From positions 62,001-126,000 of the forward strand of contig JAGFBZ010000169.1 of NCBI GenBank assembly GCA_018398805.1: a stretch of DNA of 64,000 nucleotides, in the 5' to 3' direction. Positions 34,029 to 47,300 of the stretch are shown here, piece after piece. Source of the stretch: Hirundichthys speculiger. Taxonomy: Eukaryota > Chordata > Actinopteri > Beloniformes > Exocoetidae. Each line of letters opens with the position of its first letter. Position 1 is the first letter of the stretch. Position numbers and translations under genes: made by a program. Below the pieces are notes generated by a model. It was not told the DNA's origin. It did not search any database and worked only from the letters and a program-made list of their open reading frames with translations.

Positions 34029-34160
34029 CTGGTACTGCAGCTGGTACTGCAGCTGGTACTACAGCTGGTACTGCAGCTGGTACTACAGCTGGTACTGCAG
34101 CTGGTACTACAGCTGGTACTGCAGCTGGTACTACAGCTGGTACCGCAGCTGGTACTGCCG
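34029..34160. repeat. 12-bp minisatellite in the LINE linker
   Basis: About 11 units of GGTACTGCAGCT or GGTACTACAGCT. On the minus strand, one frame reads STSC repeats, but it is not a protein domain. Confidence 0.9.
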
Positions 34161-34710
34161 CTGCTCAGTGCTCTCACCGACTTCACTTTATCAATGAAAA
34201 AGTGTAAAAAGTCCTCACAGGTGGAAACAGTGGCGTCACTCAGAGGAGAGGTGTGGGGGTTCACAACAGAGTTTATAGTGCTAAACAAACACGAGGACAA
34301 TGTTCATTAGTCAAAATAATATTGGATAAATACTTGGACTTCGCCTCTTTCACAGCCCTCTGATACTGAGCGAGACTGTCCCTCAGTATTTCAAGCGATA
34401 CATGTAATTTATCCTTCTTCAGCGTTGCTGTCTGAGGGTCCGGTAGAGCCGTTCAACCAGAGATCAGCCTCTGGTTTAGAGGACCTGCGCCTAAAAGGAG
34501 CAATAGTGTCCAGGATCCCAGTGCATGTAGAATAAAAAGATGACAGAAAGCTGTCTGGGCATTCAGGAGGAAGACTCTTATTAAGGGAAGAAAATTCAGA
34601 GTCCACAAAAGCAGCAGAAAACTCCCCAGCTGTTGAAGAAGTAATAATCCGACGGCGAGAACCTGGAGCCGGAGGCCTACTGACAGGTGGAGGAGCAGGA
34701 ACACTGAAAA

Positions 34711-35595
34711 TTATGGGCAGGTGATCTGAGATGGGAGCCCATGAGAGATGACTAAGTCCAAAGTGTGTCCAGCTCCGTGAGTTGGTCCATCCACAGACTG
34801 AGTCAAGTCAAATGATGCCAGAAGGCGTTTAAAGTCGTTTGCCATTTGATCAGGACAGCATAAGTGGATATTGAAATCCCCACAGATCAGGAGTTGATCA
34901 TATTTAGGGACCACCTCAGCTAAAAACTCAGAGAAATACTGCATGAACTCTTTGTTATATTTAGGTGGACGGTAGACAACAGCACATAAGATCGGACAAG
35001 CACACTCTATTGTGAACAACAGCAGTTCGAAACAAGAATAGTCATTCACACACAAAGGCTTGCATCTAAAGTCATCCCTGAATACTGTAGCGACTCCGCC
35101 TCCACGGCCAGGTGATCGCGGTGAGCTGAGGAAGGAGCAGCGAGGAGGGAGGAGCTCAGTGAAGGCGCTGTCATCACCTGGTTTAATCCACGTTTCCGTC
35201 AACAAGAGAAAATCCAACTCACGTGTTGAGAAGAAGTCATTCAGGATGAACGTTTTATTTGCCACAGACCTCGAGTTAATGAGAGCAAAGCGCATCGGTC
35301 TGCGGTCAGTTTGCTCAGATGCACGAGCAACAGGTCTCAGGTGTTGCTGCACGGAGCCTCGTCTGACAGGTGAACGGAGCCAGCTGATCTCCGAGGAGCG
35401 CCGCACGAAGAAGCCATCGTACTTCCAGGAAAGCCATACGAGCCGACGAGGATCATGTGCTGAGGAGTGCACGGCTTCGTTTCCCCCGCTTTCTGTGGCA
35501 ACGCTTGCAGGGCAGGTGAACAGGTAGACGCCGCAGGTAGTGGGGCACAGATGCCAAAAGCGGCGGGAGCGTCTTTGATTGTCCCCTACAGCCAT
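34711..35595 (-). pseudogene. L2-like LINE endonuclease ORF (partial)
   Basis: A 295-codon frame without internal stops: the N-terminal part (about 1-100) is leader-derived, then MRFALINSRSVANK, LDFLLLTETWIKPGDD, GRGGGVATVFRD, VVYRPPKYNKEF, LLICGDFNIHLCC and GHTLDLVISHGL, all in APE-endonuclease order. GDFN and the ETW Glu are intact. The frame stops where the linker begins, so no complete protein is encoded. The true start is uncertain. Confidence 0.88.
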
Positions 35596-35850
35596 AGATC
35601 ATAGGCTTAATCACTGAATCCTGTATATTTAGCAATGTCTGGCGATCGTACATCAGTAGCGGTGACACATTCTTAACAAAGACTGTTATTAACAGTAGCA
35701 GGAGCAAAACAGAGAACAGAGGTAGACGGCCTGTCATGCACAGCAGCGCCATCTTAGTCAATGTGTTACGTGCACAGATAGACTGCAGGTGGCGCTCAGG
35801 CTCCTCCCCCTTCGCCGTCCGTTTTGACACCGCCCGCTGAGAAGCTGTTC

Positions 35851-36230
35851 GACCATCAGAAGTCACAGGGCCAGATCTAAAGCTCTAAAGATCTAAACCT
35901 CCCAAAGCCGCTATTAAGGGATAGCAGGTAGCGGGAGGGGCGTTCCCCCGAAAAAAACGGAATCTTCCACCCGCAATCTTACCTGCGCTAACTGCTAGCT
36001 AATCCGCTATCCTAAACTCGCAATCGCAAGATACCGAGTTTGCGGAAAGCACAAATAACACGCCCATTGCCACACCTACAATGTGAATAAGGGAGTCGGC
36101 AAATCGGATAGTGGCTTTAGGGAAGCGGAAGATTGCATAGCAGTTAGCGGAGGCTCCTAAATCCACGATTTGTGGCTAGCGGGAGGTGTATGATCGGGCC
36201 CACAGTTCCAGTTTTATTGAGTCGCAAGTC
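35851..36230. other. Sequence with no recognised gene
   Basis: Mixed-composition stretch with repeated short motifs (GATAGCAGGTAGCGG, GCGGAAG). It may be the end of a transposon, but no paired ends were found. Confidence 0.35.
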
Positions 36231-37140
36231 ATTTTTACAAGCAAAACAACTAAAACGTCTGGATGTTTTCTTGTTTTTTCAGAACTCAAGATTTTTTTTT
36301 TTAATTTTAGATTTTTACAACAAAAAAATGTAATTTGATGTCAGAAATTCAAACATTTTGGGACATAAAGTTACCATGATACAAAATTCTTATTTCTTTT
36401 AACTTAAACTTGTAATTTTACGTCAAAAGGTTAAGACATTGCAATTAAGTTATTAAGTTGAAAAGCTACAATTTAGTGACATTTGAGATTTTGCTTCAAA
36501 ATATTGTGAAAACAGGACATAAAGTTGTATCTTTAAAAAATTCACAAATTATGTGAAAAAAAGATTTTATGAGAAAAATTAGCTTTGTCCAAAAATAAAG
36601 GTGTAAAATTGTGAAATTTGTAATTTTAGGACATGAAGTCTCAACAATATGAAATTAGATTTAAGTTCAAAATTCGCAGTTTTGCAACATAAAATTATAT
36701 TTTTTATAAATTTTTATAAAAATTCATTTTATTTCAAAAAGTTTGAGACAAAATCACAAAATCTTCTTTTCACAAGAGAAAGTTGCGATTAAAAATAAAT
36801 CTTGATTTTGGGACTGAAAGTTGGAATTATAGTTGGTATCATTTTATGTGAAAAAAGACAATTTTGCAAACATTTAAGATTTTATAGCAAAAAAAAAACA
36901 TTTCATGAAAAAGCAGCAATATTACAAAACGTGCTATTTTAGCACAAAAATGTAATGAGTTATGTAGTTGTGAAATTTTCGTCATCATTTTATGTCACAG
37001 AAAGTTGCAGTCACATGAAATTTACAATTTTCTGATTTTGGAAAAGTCCATATTTTCTGACAAAAAGTTGTAATTTTAAGTTAAAATGTAGAAATGCAGC
37101 TTTTTGAAATAAAAAATCTGAGCATCTCTAAGACTGTAGA
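36231..37140. repeat. AT-rich degenerate repeat (AAAGTTG/ATTTT motifs)
   Basis: Many diverged short copies of AAAAGTTGTAATTTT-like words in loosely tandem arrangement. A similar region is 58150-58700. No open reading frame. Confidence 0.6.
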
Positions 37141-37198
37141 AATAAATTACTGCAATTAAAATATGTTAAACTAAAGGTATATTATATTATATTAAATT

Positions 37199-38366
37199 TA
37201 GGGCTGGGCAAGTTAACGCATTATTATCGCGTTATTACCGACAGTTTATTTTACCGTGCGTTAATGCATGTTGCTCACGTGCTTTTGTTTTGAAAAGTCT
37301 GTTACTGGCTGCTGCGGAACCAGAAAATAAAAGGCAGGTAAACATGCGGAAAAGCTAAAACAGACATGGAGAACGGTAAAAATCAGTGAACTTTACAGTT
37401 CAGGTAGCAACTCAGGTAGAAATATTAACAATTCTGTCTGAAAATTTTTTTTTTTCAAACCCTTTGTTCAAGACGATGGTGTCATTCCTCCATGTTCCAT
37501 CAGATCTGCTCCATGTGTTCACTGTCCTGCTGTTCTCTAGCTGGTTACTGCAGTGCGGCTCCATCTAGTGGCTCAGATGTGTAATGACAACAGAAAGTCT
37601 GTTCCTTCATTATAAACAAAGCCATTTCTGGGTCACGTAAACCAGACAATAAAATATTAAAAACAAATTCAGTCCCGTGGCCTGTTTGCTAAAATTGAAA
37701 TATAAAAAAACAGGCATTTTTTTTTTTTGTTTTTTATGTTAGATTAAAAAACAGAAAAAAATAAAAAGTCACTTTTTTAACTTTTTCAATTTTTGATTGA
37801 CAATTGAAAATAGAAAAAAACAAACGATACATAGATAATAACGGATTGATAAAGTTACTGAACTTTAACGTGGACATTTTCATTTTAAAGTTCTCCCAGA
37901 CGGAGGATTCAACAGAAACAAGGTTATTTGTAACAACTGACTAGTTGAATTCCCCGTTAAAGTTTCTGCTGTTACCTCAGAAATTACCTGTTTTAATGTT
38001 CTGATTGTGACCTCTAGATAGTTAGGATTTTGTAGGTAGAATTTTTTTTTTTTTAGGAAAAAACAGGATGACATTAATGTCCTGGCAGTGGCAATAAGCT
38101 TTATTTTATTTTACATTTTTTAAGATGAGATTTACACTAAATATGTGTTACTGACAAGTGCTGATGTTAAAAGTGTTTGAACAACAAATGTTATGGCATT
38201 TAGTTCATATGGCAGCAGAACATTTAAATAAAAGTGCACTCTATTTTTGAATTCATTTTTTATTATTTACTATTTTTTTTTCCGTATACAATGCGATTAA
38301 TTGTGATTAATCAGGGAAATCATGCGATTAATCGCGATTAAAAATTTTAATCGTTGCCCAGCCCTA
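37199..38366 (-). mobile_element. hAT MITE TAGGGCTGGGCAA, copy 2
   Basis: Starts TAGGGCTGGGCAAGTTAACG and ends with the complement of TAGGGCTGGGCAACGATTAA. Flanks ATTAAATT and ATTACAAT agree at six of eight positions. Length 1168 bp. Internal ACCTGAACTGTAAAGTTCAC region (in reverse) is shared with 21035-21671 and 62318-63554. No transposase. Confidence 0.85.
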
Positions 38367-39542
38367 ATTACAATACATTACATTGTATCATATTATGTTG
38401 TTTTATGATATTATATTATGTTATATGATATGATATGATATTATATTGTATTTTATGCTTGAGCACCAATAAAATATCTGTCCACGTCCTGCTTAGATAT
38501 GATGGAAACAGCAGCTTCCCGCCTCCTGATCTTTTGGTTGTTGACTTGACTGAACTCCAATGTTTATGCATGTGTTAGCTTAGCAGGATTTGTTGTCCCA
38601 GGTGAATTATGGTAACAGCTCAGTGTGTTAGAGTAAATCAAAATCACTGACTGCTTCCTACAAATTCCTTGCTGGCTCTGACTGGACAAGTCAAAGCTTA
38701 TAAAAGCCAAGATTTACAGCAATAAGTCCAAAAGCCGGCCTCTGTGGTGGCGTGGACTTCTGTTGGAGCCTTCAGCAAAGGTATTCACGCTTTTGTAACG
38801 GCACAGAAAGACGCTCGGACTCTAAAGCCAAAGAAGCAGCAGGTCACAGGTTCTGAACCAAACCCGCTGCTCTGATCCGTCCCCAGTGGACGAATGTGTT
38901 TTCAGGACAGACGGGATGAAAGAACGATGGGAACAAACGCTTGGCTGCTTAGCGTCCTCAGAGCAACGCTGCCTTAGCTGCATTAGTAGGTGATAAAAGC
39001 TTTACTGTACCAACGCTTTACGCAGCCCTGAAACACAAAAGTGCATTCATGACAACAAGTGACATAAAGATGAGGAACAAGCAAAAAAAAAAAAACAAAA
39101 AAAAAAACAGCACCCTTGATCCGAACTGTCTGCAAAGAGATAAAAGTCAAAGTGAGTCCAAGAATCTCTGAGCTTTTCTCATAACAACATCCCAACCTGT
39201 TCTGGTCTGACGGTGAACGATCTTCTCGTCTTCCGTCTGCATTCAGCTCCTCGGACCTTCACAGTCTGCTGTTTGTTGGACGATACACTGACAGTTATTG
39301 GCATAGAGACGCTACCAGCTGCGTTAGCTTAGGACTAATAAATAAAAAAAAAACTTTCCGTCGTCTTGAAGGAAATCTCTGTGTGGGAGCGTTCAAATTT
39401 TGATGAGAACAACCATTCAAATGGGTTTTATTTTTTAATTCACCACCAGTTGACCATCATGTGCTTGCAACTCACAGGTAAGGCACCAACTTTTAACAAA
39501 CTATTTTTTATAATTGAAAACTCCATCAGCTTGGAACACAAT
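38367..39542. other. Sequence with no recognised gene
   Basis: An AT-rich patch with TATGATATTATAT words (38380-38460) and apparently unique sequence (38460-39542). No coding exon recognised. Confidence 0.4.
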
Positions 39543-40225
39543 GGGTGCGTTTACCTGGGAAGTTTAATTCCTCTTTAATTCAGAATTAAAGTTAAGGCCG
39601 AATAAAAGTTACCATGTAAACTTAATTCCATATGAAAATGTCAATTCCGAAAAACTTAATTTCGAAGTAAGTGGCTGGTTTTATTCCCATTTTAATCCGC
39701 ATTAAGTAATTCCGCGGTCATGTATACACTCATTCCTCTTTAAATTAACTCCCGTCTTTCTGCGCATGCTAGTTCTCTTGCCTGTCTGTCGCGATGACGC
39801 TTATATTCCGGCAGTAAACGGTGTTCAAGAGCAGAGACGATTTATTAATAATAGCTTGGAACTGGAAATAATTAAAATAACAATGGCAGGAAACATAAAA
39901 ATTGTGAGTTTTCAAAGTTGTAGCGGCCAGGTTAAATAAGGAGTTTTTCGCAGATAGAGACGCCACCCAGGTCAAAAATGGAAGTTGTTTGCTAACCATT
40001 AGCTAAGTTTGTTTTCTTCCAGTAGATTAAAGACTCCCCCCCCATCCAATCAGAAACCCTTCCCAAACCCCAGACCTAAAGCAGAGTTGGATAAGCCGAA
40101 CTAACGTGTTTCCATGTAAACCTTAATCGGAATTACTATTTCCATGTAACTCGAAGGAAAATAGTTTTAATTCGGAATATTTAATTCTAATTTTAATTCC
40201 GAATTAAAAACTCATGACCGCAGCC
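39543..40225 (-). mobile_element. AATTCCG-type MITE, copy in reverse
   Basis: Starts GGGTGCGTTTACCTGGG and ends CATGACCGCAGCC, the reverse of copies at 26400 and 55060. Left flank AAT; the right flank ATG does not match exactly, so the duplication is unclear. Confidence 0.8.
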
Positions 40226-40416
40226 ATGAATTGTCCTTCTCCGTTGACAGGCAGGGACAGTTTTCAGGGACATCCTGTCTCAGAGTGATGCAGACAAATG
40301 AGTTCATGCAGAGGTTTAACAACTAACCTAGGAACGCTCTGAAAGCAGATCCAGAACCAGCAAGAGCCCAGGACAGAAGCTGAAATTGTTCTCCTGACAT
40401 GCAAAGCCCTAAACGT

Positions 40417-41028
40417 CAGCCCCTTAAGTCCTGGATGTCCTCTAACTTTTTGCTTCTAAATTCAGATAAAACAGAGGTTGTTGTCTTCGGTTCCAAACAC
40501 CTGAGGAGTGGATTGACTGGGTTTACGCTGGCTTCCAGCACAGTTGTGAAAAACCTTGGAGTCATTTTTGATCAGGATATGTCATTGAAGCAGCATGTTA
40601 GTCGGGTTTGCATCTCTGAAATATCTCTAAGATCAGGAGCATCCTCTCCCAGGGTGATGCTGAAAAATTAATCCACGCGTTTGTCAGTTCTAGACTGGAT
40701 TATTGTAATGCGTTGTTAGCAGGATGTCTGAAAAGCTCGCTGAATAGCCTCCAACTGATCCAGAACGCAGCAGCGAGGGTGCTGACAGGAATCCGTTAGC
40801 GTTAGCGTCTCTCCCGTGTTAGCCTCCCTCCATTAGCTTCTCTGCTCTCAGAGTGCAGGATTACTCGTCGTTCCTAGAATATCTAAAAGTAGGTTTGGAG
40901 GACGGGCCTTCTGCTACCAGGCACCTTTATTATGGAACCAGCTACCAGTTTGGGTTCAGGAGGCTGACACCACCTCCATCTTTAAAACTAAACTGAAAAC
41001 ATTTCTGTTCAGTAAAGCCTACAGTTAG
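40417..41028 (+). pseudogene. L2-like LINE reverse transcriptase C-terminus (broken)
   Basis: Frame one gives SSNFLLLNSDKTEVVVFG and VVKNLGVIFDQDMSLKQH; after frameshifts near 40600, LIHAFVSSRLDYCNALLAG, LNSLQLIQNAAARVLTG and LLWNQLPVW appear, ending FLFSKAYS with a TAG at 41026. The catalytic domain (YADD) is missing, so this copy is 5' truncated. Confidence 0.85.
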
Positions 41029-44000
41029 TCTAAACTATAGTACTATAGTGTGTAGGGGCTAATAGTTATAGCTACAGTTAGTCTAAACTATAGTGTGTAG
41101 GGGCTAATAGTTATAGCTACAGTTAGTCTAAACTATAGTGTGTAGGGGCTAATAGTTATAGCTACAGTTAGTCTAAACTATAGTGTGTAGGGGCTAATAG
41201 TTATAGCTACAGTTAGTCTAAACTATAGTGTGTAGGGCTAATAGTTATAGCTACAGTTAGTCTAAACTATAGTGTGTAGGGGCTAATAGTTATAGCTACA
41301 GTTAGTCTAAACTATAGTGTGTAGGGGCTAATAGTTATAGCTACAGTTAGTCTAAACTATAGTGTGTAGGGGCTAATAGTTATAGCTACAGTTAGTCTAA
41401 ACTATAGTGTGTAGGGGCTAATAGTTATAGCTACAGTTAGTCTAAACTATAGTGTGTAGGGGCTAATAGTTATAGCTACAGTTAGTCTAAACTATAGTGT
41501 GTAGGGGCTAATAGTTATAGCTACAGTTAGTCTAAACTATAGTGTGTGTAGGGGCTAATAGTTATAGCTACAGTTAGTCTAAACTATAGTGTGTAGGGGC
41601 TAATAGTTATAGCTACAGTTAGTCTAAACTATAGTGTGTAGGGGCTAATAGTTTATAGCTACAGTTAGTCTAAACTATAGTGTGTAGGGGCTAATAGTTA
41701 TAGCTACAGTTAGTCTAAACTATAGTGTGTAGGGGCTAATAGTTATAGCTACAGTTAGTCTAAACTATAGTGTGTAGGGGGCTAATAGTTATAGCTACAG
41801 TTAGTCTAAACTATAGTGTGTAGGGGCTAATAGTTTATAGCTACAGTTAGTCTAAACTATAGTGTGTAGGGGCTAATAGTTATAGCTACAGTTAGTCTAA
41901 ACTATAGTGTGTAGGGGCTAATAGTTATAGCTACAGTTAGTCTAAACTATAGTGTGTAGGGGCTAATAGTTATAGCTACAGTTAGTCTAAACTATAGTGT
42001 GTAGGGGCTAATAGTTATAGCTACAGTTAGTCTAAACTATAGTGTGTAGGGCTAATAGTTATAGCTACAGTTAGTCTAAACTATAGTGTGTAGGGGCTAA
42101 TAGTTTAGCTACAGTTAGTCTAAACTATAGTGTGTAGGGCTAATAGTTATAGCTACAGTTAGTCTAAACTATAGTGTGTAGGGCTAATAGTTATAGCTAC
42201 AGTTAGTCTAAACTATAGTGTGTAGGGGCTAATAGTTATAGCTACAGTTAGTCTAAACTATAGTGTGTAGGGGCTAATAGTTATAGCTACAGTTAGTCTA
42301 AACTATAGTGTGTAGGGGCTAATAGTTATAGCTACAGTTAGTCTAAACTATAGTGTGTGTGTAGGGGCTAATAGTTATAGCTACAGTTAGTCTAAACTAT
42401 AGTGTGTAGGGCTAATAGTTATAGCTACAGTTAGTCTAAACTATAGTGTGTAGGGGCTAATAGTTATAGCTACAGTTAGTCTAAACTATAGTGTGTAGGG
42501 GCTAATAGTTATAGCTACAGTTAGTCTAAACTATAGTGTGTAGGGCTAATAGTTATAGCTACAGTTAGTCTAAACTATAGTGTGTAGGGCTAATAGTTAT
42601 AGCTACAGTTAGTCTAAACTATAGTGTGTAGGGGCTAATAGTTATAGCTACAGTTAGTCTAAACTATAGTGTGTAGGGGCTAATAGTTATATAGCTACAG
42701 TAGTTAGTCTAAACTATAGTGTGTAGGGGCTAATAGTTATAGCTACAGTTAGTCTAAACTATAGTGTGTAGGGGCTAATAGTTATAGCTACAGTTAGTCT
42801 AAACTATAGTGTGTAGGGCTAATAGTTATAGCTACAGTTAGTCTAAACTATAGTGTGTAGGGGCTAATAGTTATAGCTACAGTTAGTCTAAACTATAGTG
42901 TGTGTAGGGGCTAATAGTTATAGCTACAGTTAGTCTAAACTATAGTGTGTAGGGCTAATAGTTTATAGCTACAGTTAGTCTAAACTATAGTGTGTAGGGG
43001 CTAATAGTTATAGCTACAGTTAGTCTAAACTATAGTGTGTAGGGCTAATAGTTATAGCTACAGTTAGTCTAAACTATAGTGTGTAGGGGCTAATAGTTAT
43101 AGCTACAGTTAGTCTAAACTATAGTGTGTAGGGCTAATAGTTATAGCTACAGTTAGTCTAAACTATAGTGTGTAGGGCTAATAGTTATAGCTACAGTTAG
43201 TCTAAACTATAGTGTGTAGGGGCTAATAGTTATAGCTACAGTTAGTCTAAACTATAGTGTGTAGGGGCTAATAGTTATAGCTACAGTTAGTCTAAACTAT
43301 AGTGTGTAGGGGCTAATAGTTATAGCTACAGTTAGTCTAAACTATAGTGTGTAGGGGCTAATAGTTATAGCTACAGTTAGTCTAAACTATAGTGTGTAGG
43401 GGCTAATAGTTATAGCTACAGTAGTCTAAACTATAGTGTGTAGGGGCTAATAGTTATAGCTACAGTTAGTCTAAACTATAGTGTGTAGGGCTAATAGTTA
43501 TAGCTACAGTTAGTCTAAACTATAGTGTGTAGGGGCTAATAGTTATAGCTACAGTTAGTCTAAACTATAGTGTGTAGGGGCTAATAGTTATAGCTACAGT
43601 TAGTCTAAACTATAGTGTGTAGGGGCTAATAGTTATAGCTACAGTTAGTCTAAACTATAGTGTGTAGCTAATAGTTATAGCTACAGTTAGTCTAAACTAT
43701 AGTGTGGTAGGGCTAATAGTTATAGCTACAGTTAGTCTAAACTATAGTGTGTAGGGGCTAATAGTTATAGCTACAGTTAGTCTAAACTATAGTGTGTAGG
43801 GGCTAATAGTTATAGCTACAGTTAGTCTAAACTATAGTGTGTAGTAGGGCTAATAGTTATAGCTACAGTTAGTCTAAACTATAGTGTGTAGGGGCTAATA
43901 GTTATAGCTACAGTTAGTCTAAACTATAGTGTGTAGGGGCTAATAGTTATAGCTACAGTTAGTCTAAACTATAGTGTGTAGGGGCTAATAGTTATAGCTA

Positions 44001-44345
44001 CAGTTAGTCTAAACTATAGTGTGTAGATGCTAATAGTTATAGCTACAGTTAGTCTAAACTATAGTGTGTAGGGGCTAATAGTTATAGCTACAGTTAGTCT
44101 AAACTATGTGTAGGGCTAATAGTTATAGCTGTTAGGTGTGTAGGGGCTATAGTTATAGCTACAGTTAGTCTAAACTATAGTGTGTAGGGGCTAATAGTTA
44201 TAGCTACAGTTAGTCTAAACTATAGTTATAGTACAGTTGTCTAAACTATAGCTAATGGTATCTAGTTCTAGTTCTACAGTTGTCTAACTATAGTGTGTAA
44301 GGGCTATAGATAGCTACAGTTAGTCTAAACTATAGTGTGTAGGGG
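41020..44345. repeat. 45-bp minisatellite (about 73 copies)
   Basis: Tandem units of 45 bp with TAGTCTAAACTATAGTGTG, TAGGGGCTAATAG and TTATAGCTACAG. Most variation is in the number of G's in TAGGGG (three or four) and TGTG repeats. Units become shortened and rearranged from about 44100 to 44345. The unit includes short palindromes (CTATAG, TAGCTA). No open frame of length. Confidence 0.97.
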
Positions 44346-47300
44346 CTCTCTCGTCTCCATCCTTCTCTTCCTCCTCCTCTCTCTGTCTCCTCCACCTCTC
44401 TCTTAGTCCTCCCTCCTCTCTCTGTCCTCCCTCCTCTCCATCTCGTCCATCCTGTTCTCCTCCTCCTCTGTCTCTCTCTCCGGTCCATCCTCTGTCTCTC
44501 CTCTCTCTCTGTCCTCCATCCTCTCTGTCCTCCTCCTCCTCTGTCCTCCATCCTCTCTCTGTCCTCCATCCTCTCTCTGTCCTCCATCCTCCTCCTCTCT
44601 CTCTCTGTCCTCCATCCTCTCTGTCCTCCATCCTCCTCTTCCTCCATCTCTCGTCCTCCATCCTCTCTCTCTGTCCTCCATCCTCTCTCCTCTGTCCTCC
44701 TCCTCCTCCTCTCTGTCCTCCATCCTCTCTCCTGTCCTCCATCCTCTCTCTGTCTCCCTCTCTCCTCCTCCATCCTCTCTCCTCCATCCTCTCGTCCTCC
44801 ATCCTCTCTGTCCTCGTCCTCCATCCTCTCTGTCCTCCATCCTCTCTCTCCTCCTCCTCCTCTCCTCTCTGTCCTCCATCCTCTCTCTGTCCTCCATCCT
44901 CTCTGTCCTCCATCCTCTCTGTCCTCCATCCTCTCTCTGTCCTCCATCCTCTCTGTCCCCATCCTCTCGTCCTCCTCCTCTCTCTGTCCTCCATCCTCTC
45001 TCCTCGTCCTCCTCCTCTCTCTCTCCTATCCTGTCCTCCTCTCTCTGTCCTCCCCCTCTCTGTCCTCCAGCCTCTCTTCCTCCATCCTCTCTCTGGCCTC
45101 CATCTCGTCCTCCATCCTCTCTCTGTCCTCCCTCCTCTCTGTCCTCCTCCATCCTCCTCTCCTCCATCCTCCTCCCCTCCTCTCTCTGTCCTCCTCCTCC
45201 TCCTCCTCATTCCTCCCTCTCTCTGTCCTCCATCCTCTCTCTGTCCTCCTCCTTTTCCTCCATCCTCTCATCCTCTCTCTTCCTCCATCCTCTCTCTTTC
45301 CTCCATCCTCTCTGTCTCTCTCTGTCCTCCCTCCTCTCTCTCCTGTCCTCCATCCTCTCTCTGTCCTCTCCTCTCCTCTGTCCTCTCATCCTCTCTCTGT
45401 CCTCCATCCTCTCTGTCCCTCCATCCTCTCTCCTCCTCCTCCATCCTCTCCTCTGTCCTCCATCCTCCTCTCCTCTGTCCTCCATCCTCTCTCTGTCCTC
45501 CATCCTCTCTGTCCTCCTCCTCCTCTCTCTGTCCTCCATCCTCCTCTCTGTCCTCTCTCTCTGTCCTCCATCCTCCTCATCCTCTCTCTCCTCTCTCTCA
45601 TCCTCTCTCTGTCCTCCATCCTCTCTCCTCCTCCTCTCTGTCCTCCATCTCTCTCCTGTCTCCTCCTCCTCCTCTCTGTCCTCTCTCTGTCCTCCATCCT
45701 CTCTCCCTCCTCCTCTCTCGTGTCCTCCTCTCTCTGTCCTCCATCCTCCTCTGTCCTCTCCTGTCCTCCATCCTCTCTCCATCCTCTCTCCTCCTCCTCT
45801 CTCCTCTCTCTGTCCTCCATCCTCTCTCTCTCCATCCTCTCTGTCCTCCATCCTCTCTCTCTGTCCTCCATCCTCTCTCTGTCCTCCATCCTCCTCTCCT
45901 GTCCTCCATCCTCTCCTCCTGTCCTCTCCTCTCTCTGTCCTCCATCCTCCTCTGTCCTCCCTCATCCTCTCTGTCCTCCTCTCTCTGTCCTCCATCCCTC
46001 TCTGTCCTCCATCCTCTCTGTCCTCCATCCTCTTCTGTCCTCCATCCTCTCTCTGTCCTCCCATCCTCCTCTGTCTCCTCTCTCCTTCCTGTCCTCCATC
46101 CTCTCTCCTCTCCTCCATCCTCTCTCTGTCTCTCCTCTCCTCTCTTTGTCCTCTCCATCCTCTCTGTCCTCCATCCTCTCTCTGTCCTCCATCCTCTCTC
46201 TGTCCTCCTCTCTCCTCCTGTCCTCCATCCTCTCTGTCCTCCATCATCCTCTCTGTCCTCTCTCTGTCCTCCATCCTCCTCTGCTCTCCATCCTCTCCTC
46301 CTGTCCTCCATCCTCTCTGTCCTCCATCCTCTCTCTGTCCTCCTCTCTGTCCTCCATCCTCTCTCCATCCTCCTCTCTGTCCTCCCTCCTCTCTCTGTCC
46401 TCCATCCTCCTGTCCTCCATCCTCTCTCTGTCCTCCATCCTCTCTGTCCTCCATCCTCCATCTCTCTCTCGTCCTCCTGTCCTCTCTCTGTCCTCCATCC
46501 TCTCTGTCCTCCATGTCCTCCTCCATCCTCTCCATCTCCTCTCCTCCTCTCTCTCTCCTCCACTCTCTCTCCGCTCCATCCTCTCTGTCCTCCTCCTCTC
46601 TGTCCTCCATCCTCTCCTCTGTCCTCCCTCCTCTCTCTGTCCTCCATCCTCTCTCCTCTCTTCCTCATCCTGTCCTCATCCTCTCTGTCCTCCATCCTCT
46701 CCTCCTCCTCCTCCTCTCCTCCTCTCTCCTCCCTCTCTCTGTCCTCCATCCTCTCTCTGTCCTCCATCCTCTCTCTGTCCTCTCTCTCTCTCTCCTCCAT
46801 CCTCTCTCTGTCCTCCATCCTCTCATCCTCCCCTCCTCTCTGTCCTCCTCCTCTCTGTCCTCCATCATCTCTCTGTCCTCCACCCTCTCTCTGTCCTCCA
46901 TCCTCTCTGTCCTCCATCCTATCTATCTCTGTCCTCCATCCTCTCTCTGTCCTCTCTCATCCTCTCTCCTCTGTCCTCCATCCTCTCTCTGTCCTCCATC
47001 CTCTCCTATCCTCCATCCTCTCTGTCCACCATCCTCTCTCTGTCCTCCATCTCTCTCTGTCCCTCCATCTCTCTGTCCTCCATCATCTCTCTGTCCTCCA
47101 TCCTCTCTGTCCTCCATCCTCTCTCTGTCCTCCATCCTCTCTGTCCTCCATCTCTGTCTCCATCCTCTCTGTCCTCCATCCTCTCTCTGTCCTCCATCCC
47201 TCTCTGTCCTCCATCCTCTCTTCTGTCCTCCATCCTCTCTGTCCTCCATCTCTCTCTGTCCTCCATCCCTCTCTGTCCTCCATCCTCTCTCTGTCCTCCT

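Larger units (their letters stand above)
32365..35850 (-). mobile_element. L2-like LINE, nearly full length but broken
   Basis: The minus-strand element ends at ATCA tail units (32369-32384) and begins near CTAAGATGGCGCTGC (35757 to 35742 read on the minus strand). In order it has a leader, an endonuclease (34711-35595), a damaged linker, and a reverse transcriptase (32514-33565). A 12-bp minisatellite lies in the linker (34029-34160). The same family is represented by the 3' end at 1-205. The clade is L2/Jockey-like by motif content. Confidence 0.87.

Noticed and set aside
41020..44345. CRISPR array because of regular spacing
   Set aside because: Units are directly adjacent without unique spacers, in a vertebrate genome, and have no cas genes. 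It is a minisatellite.
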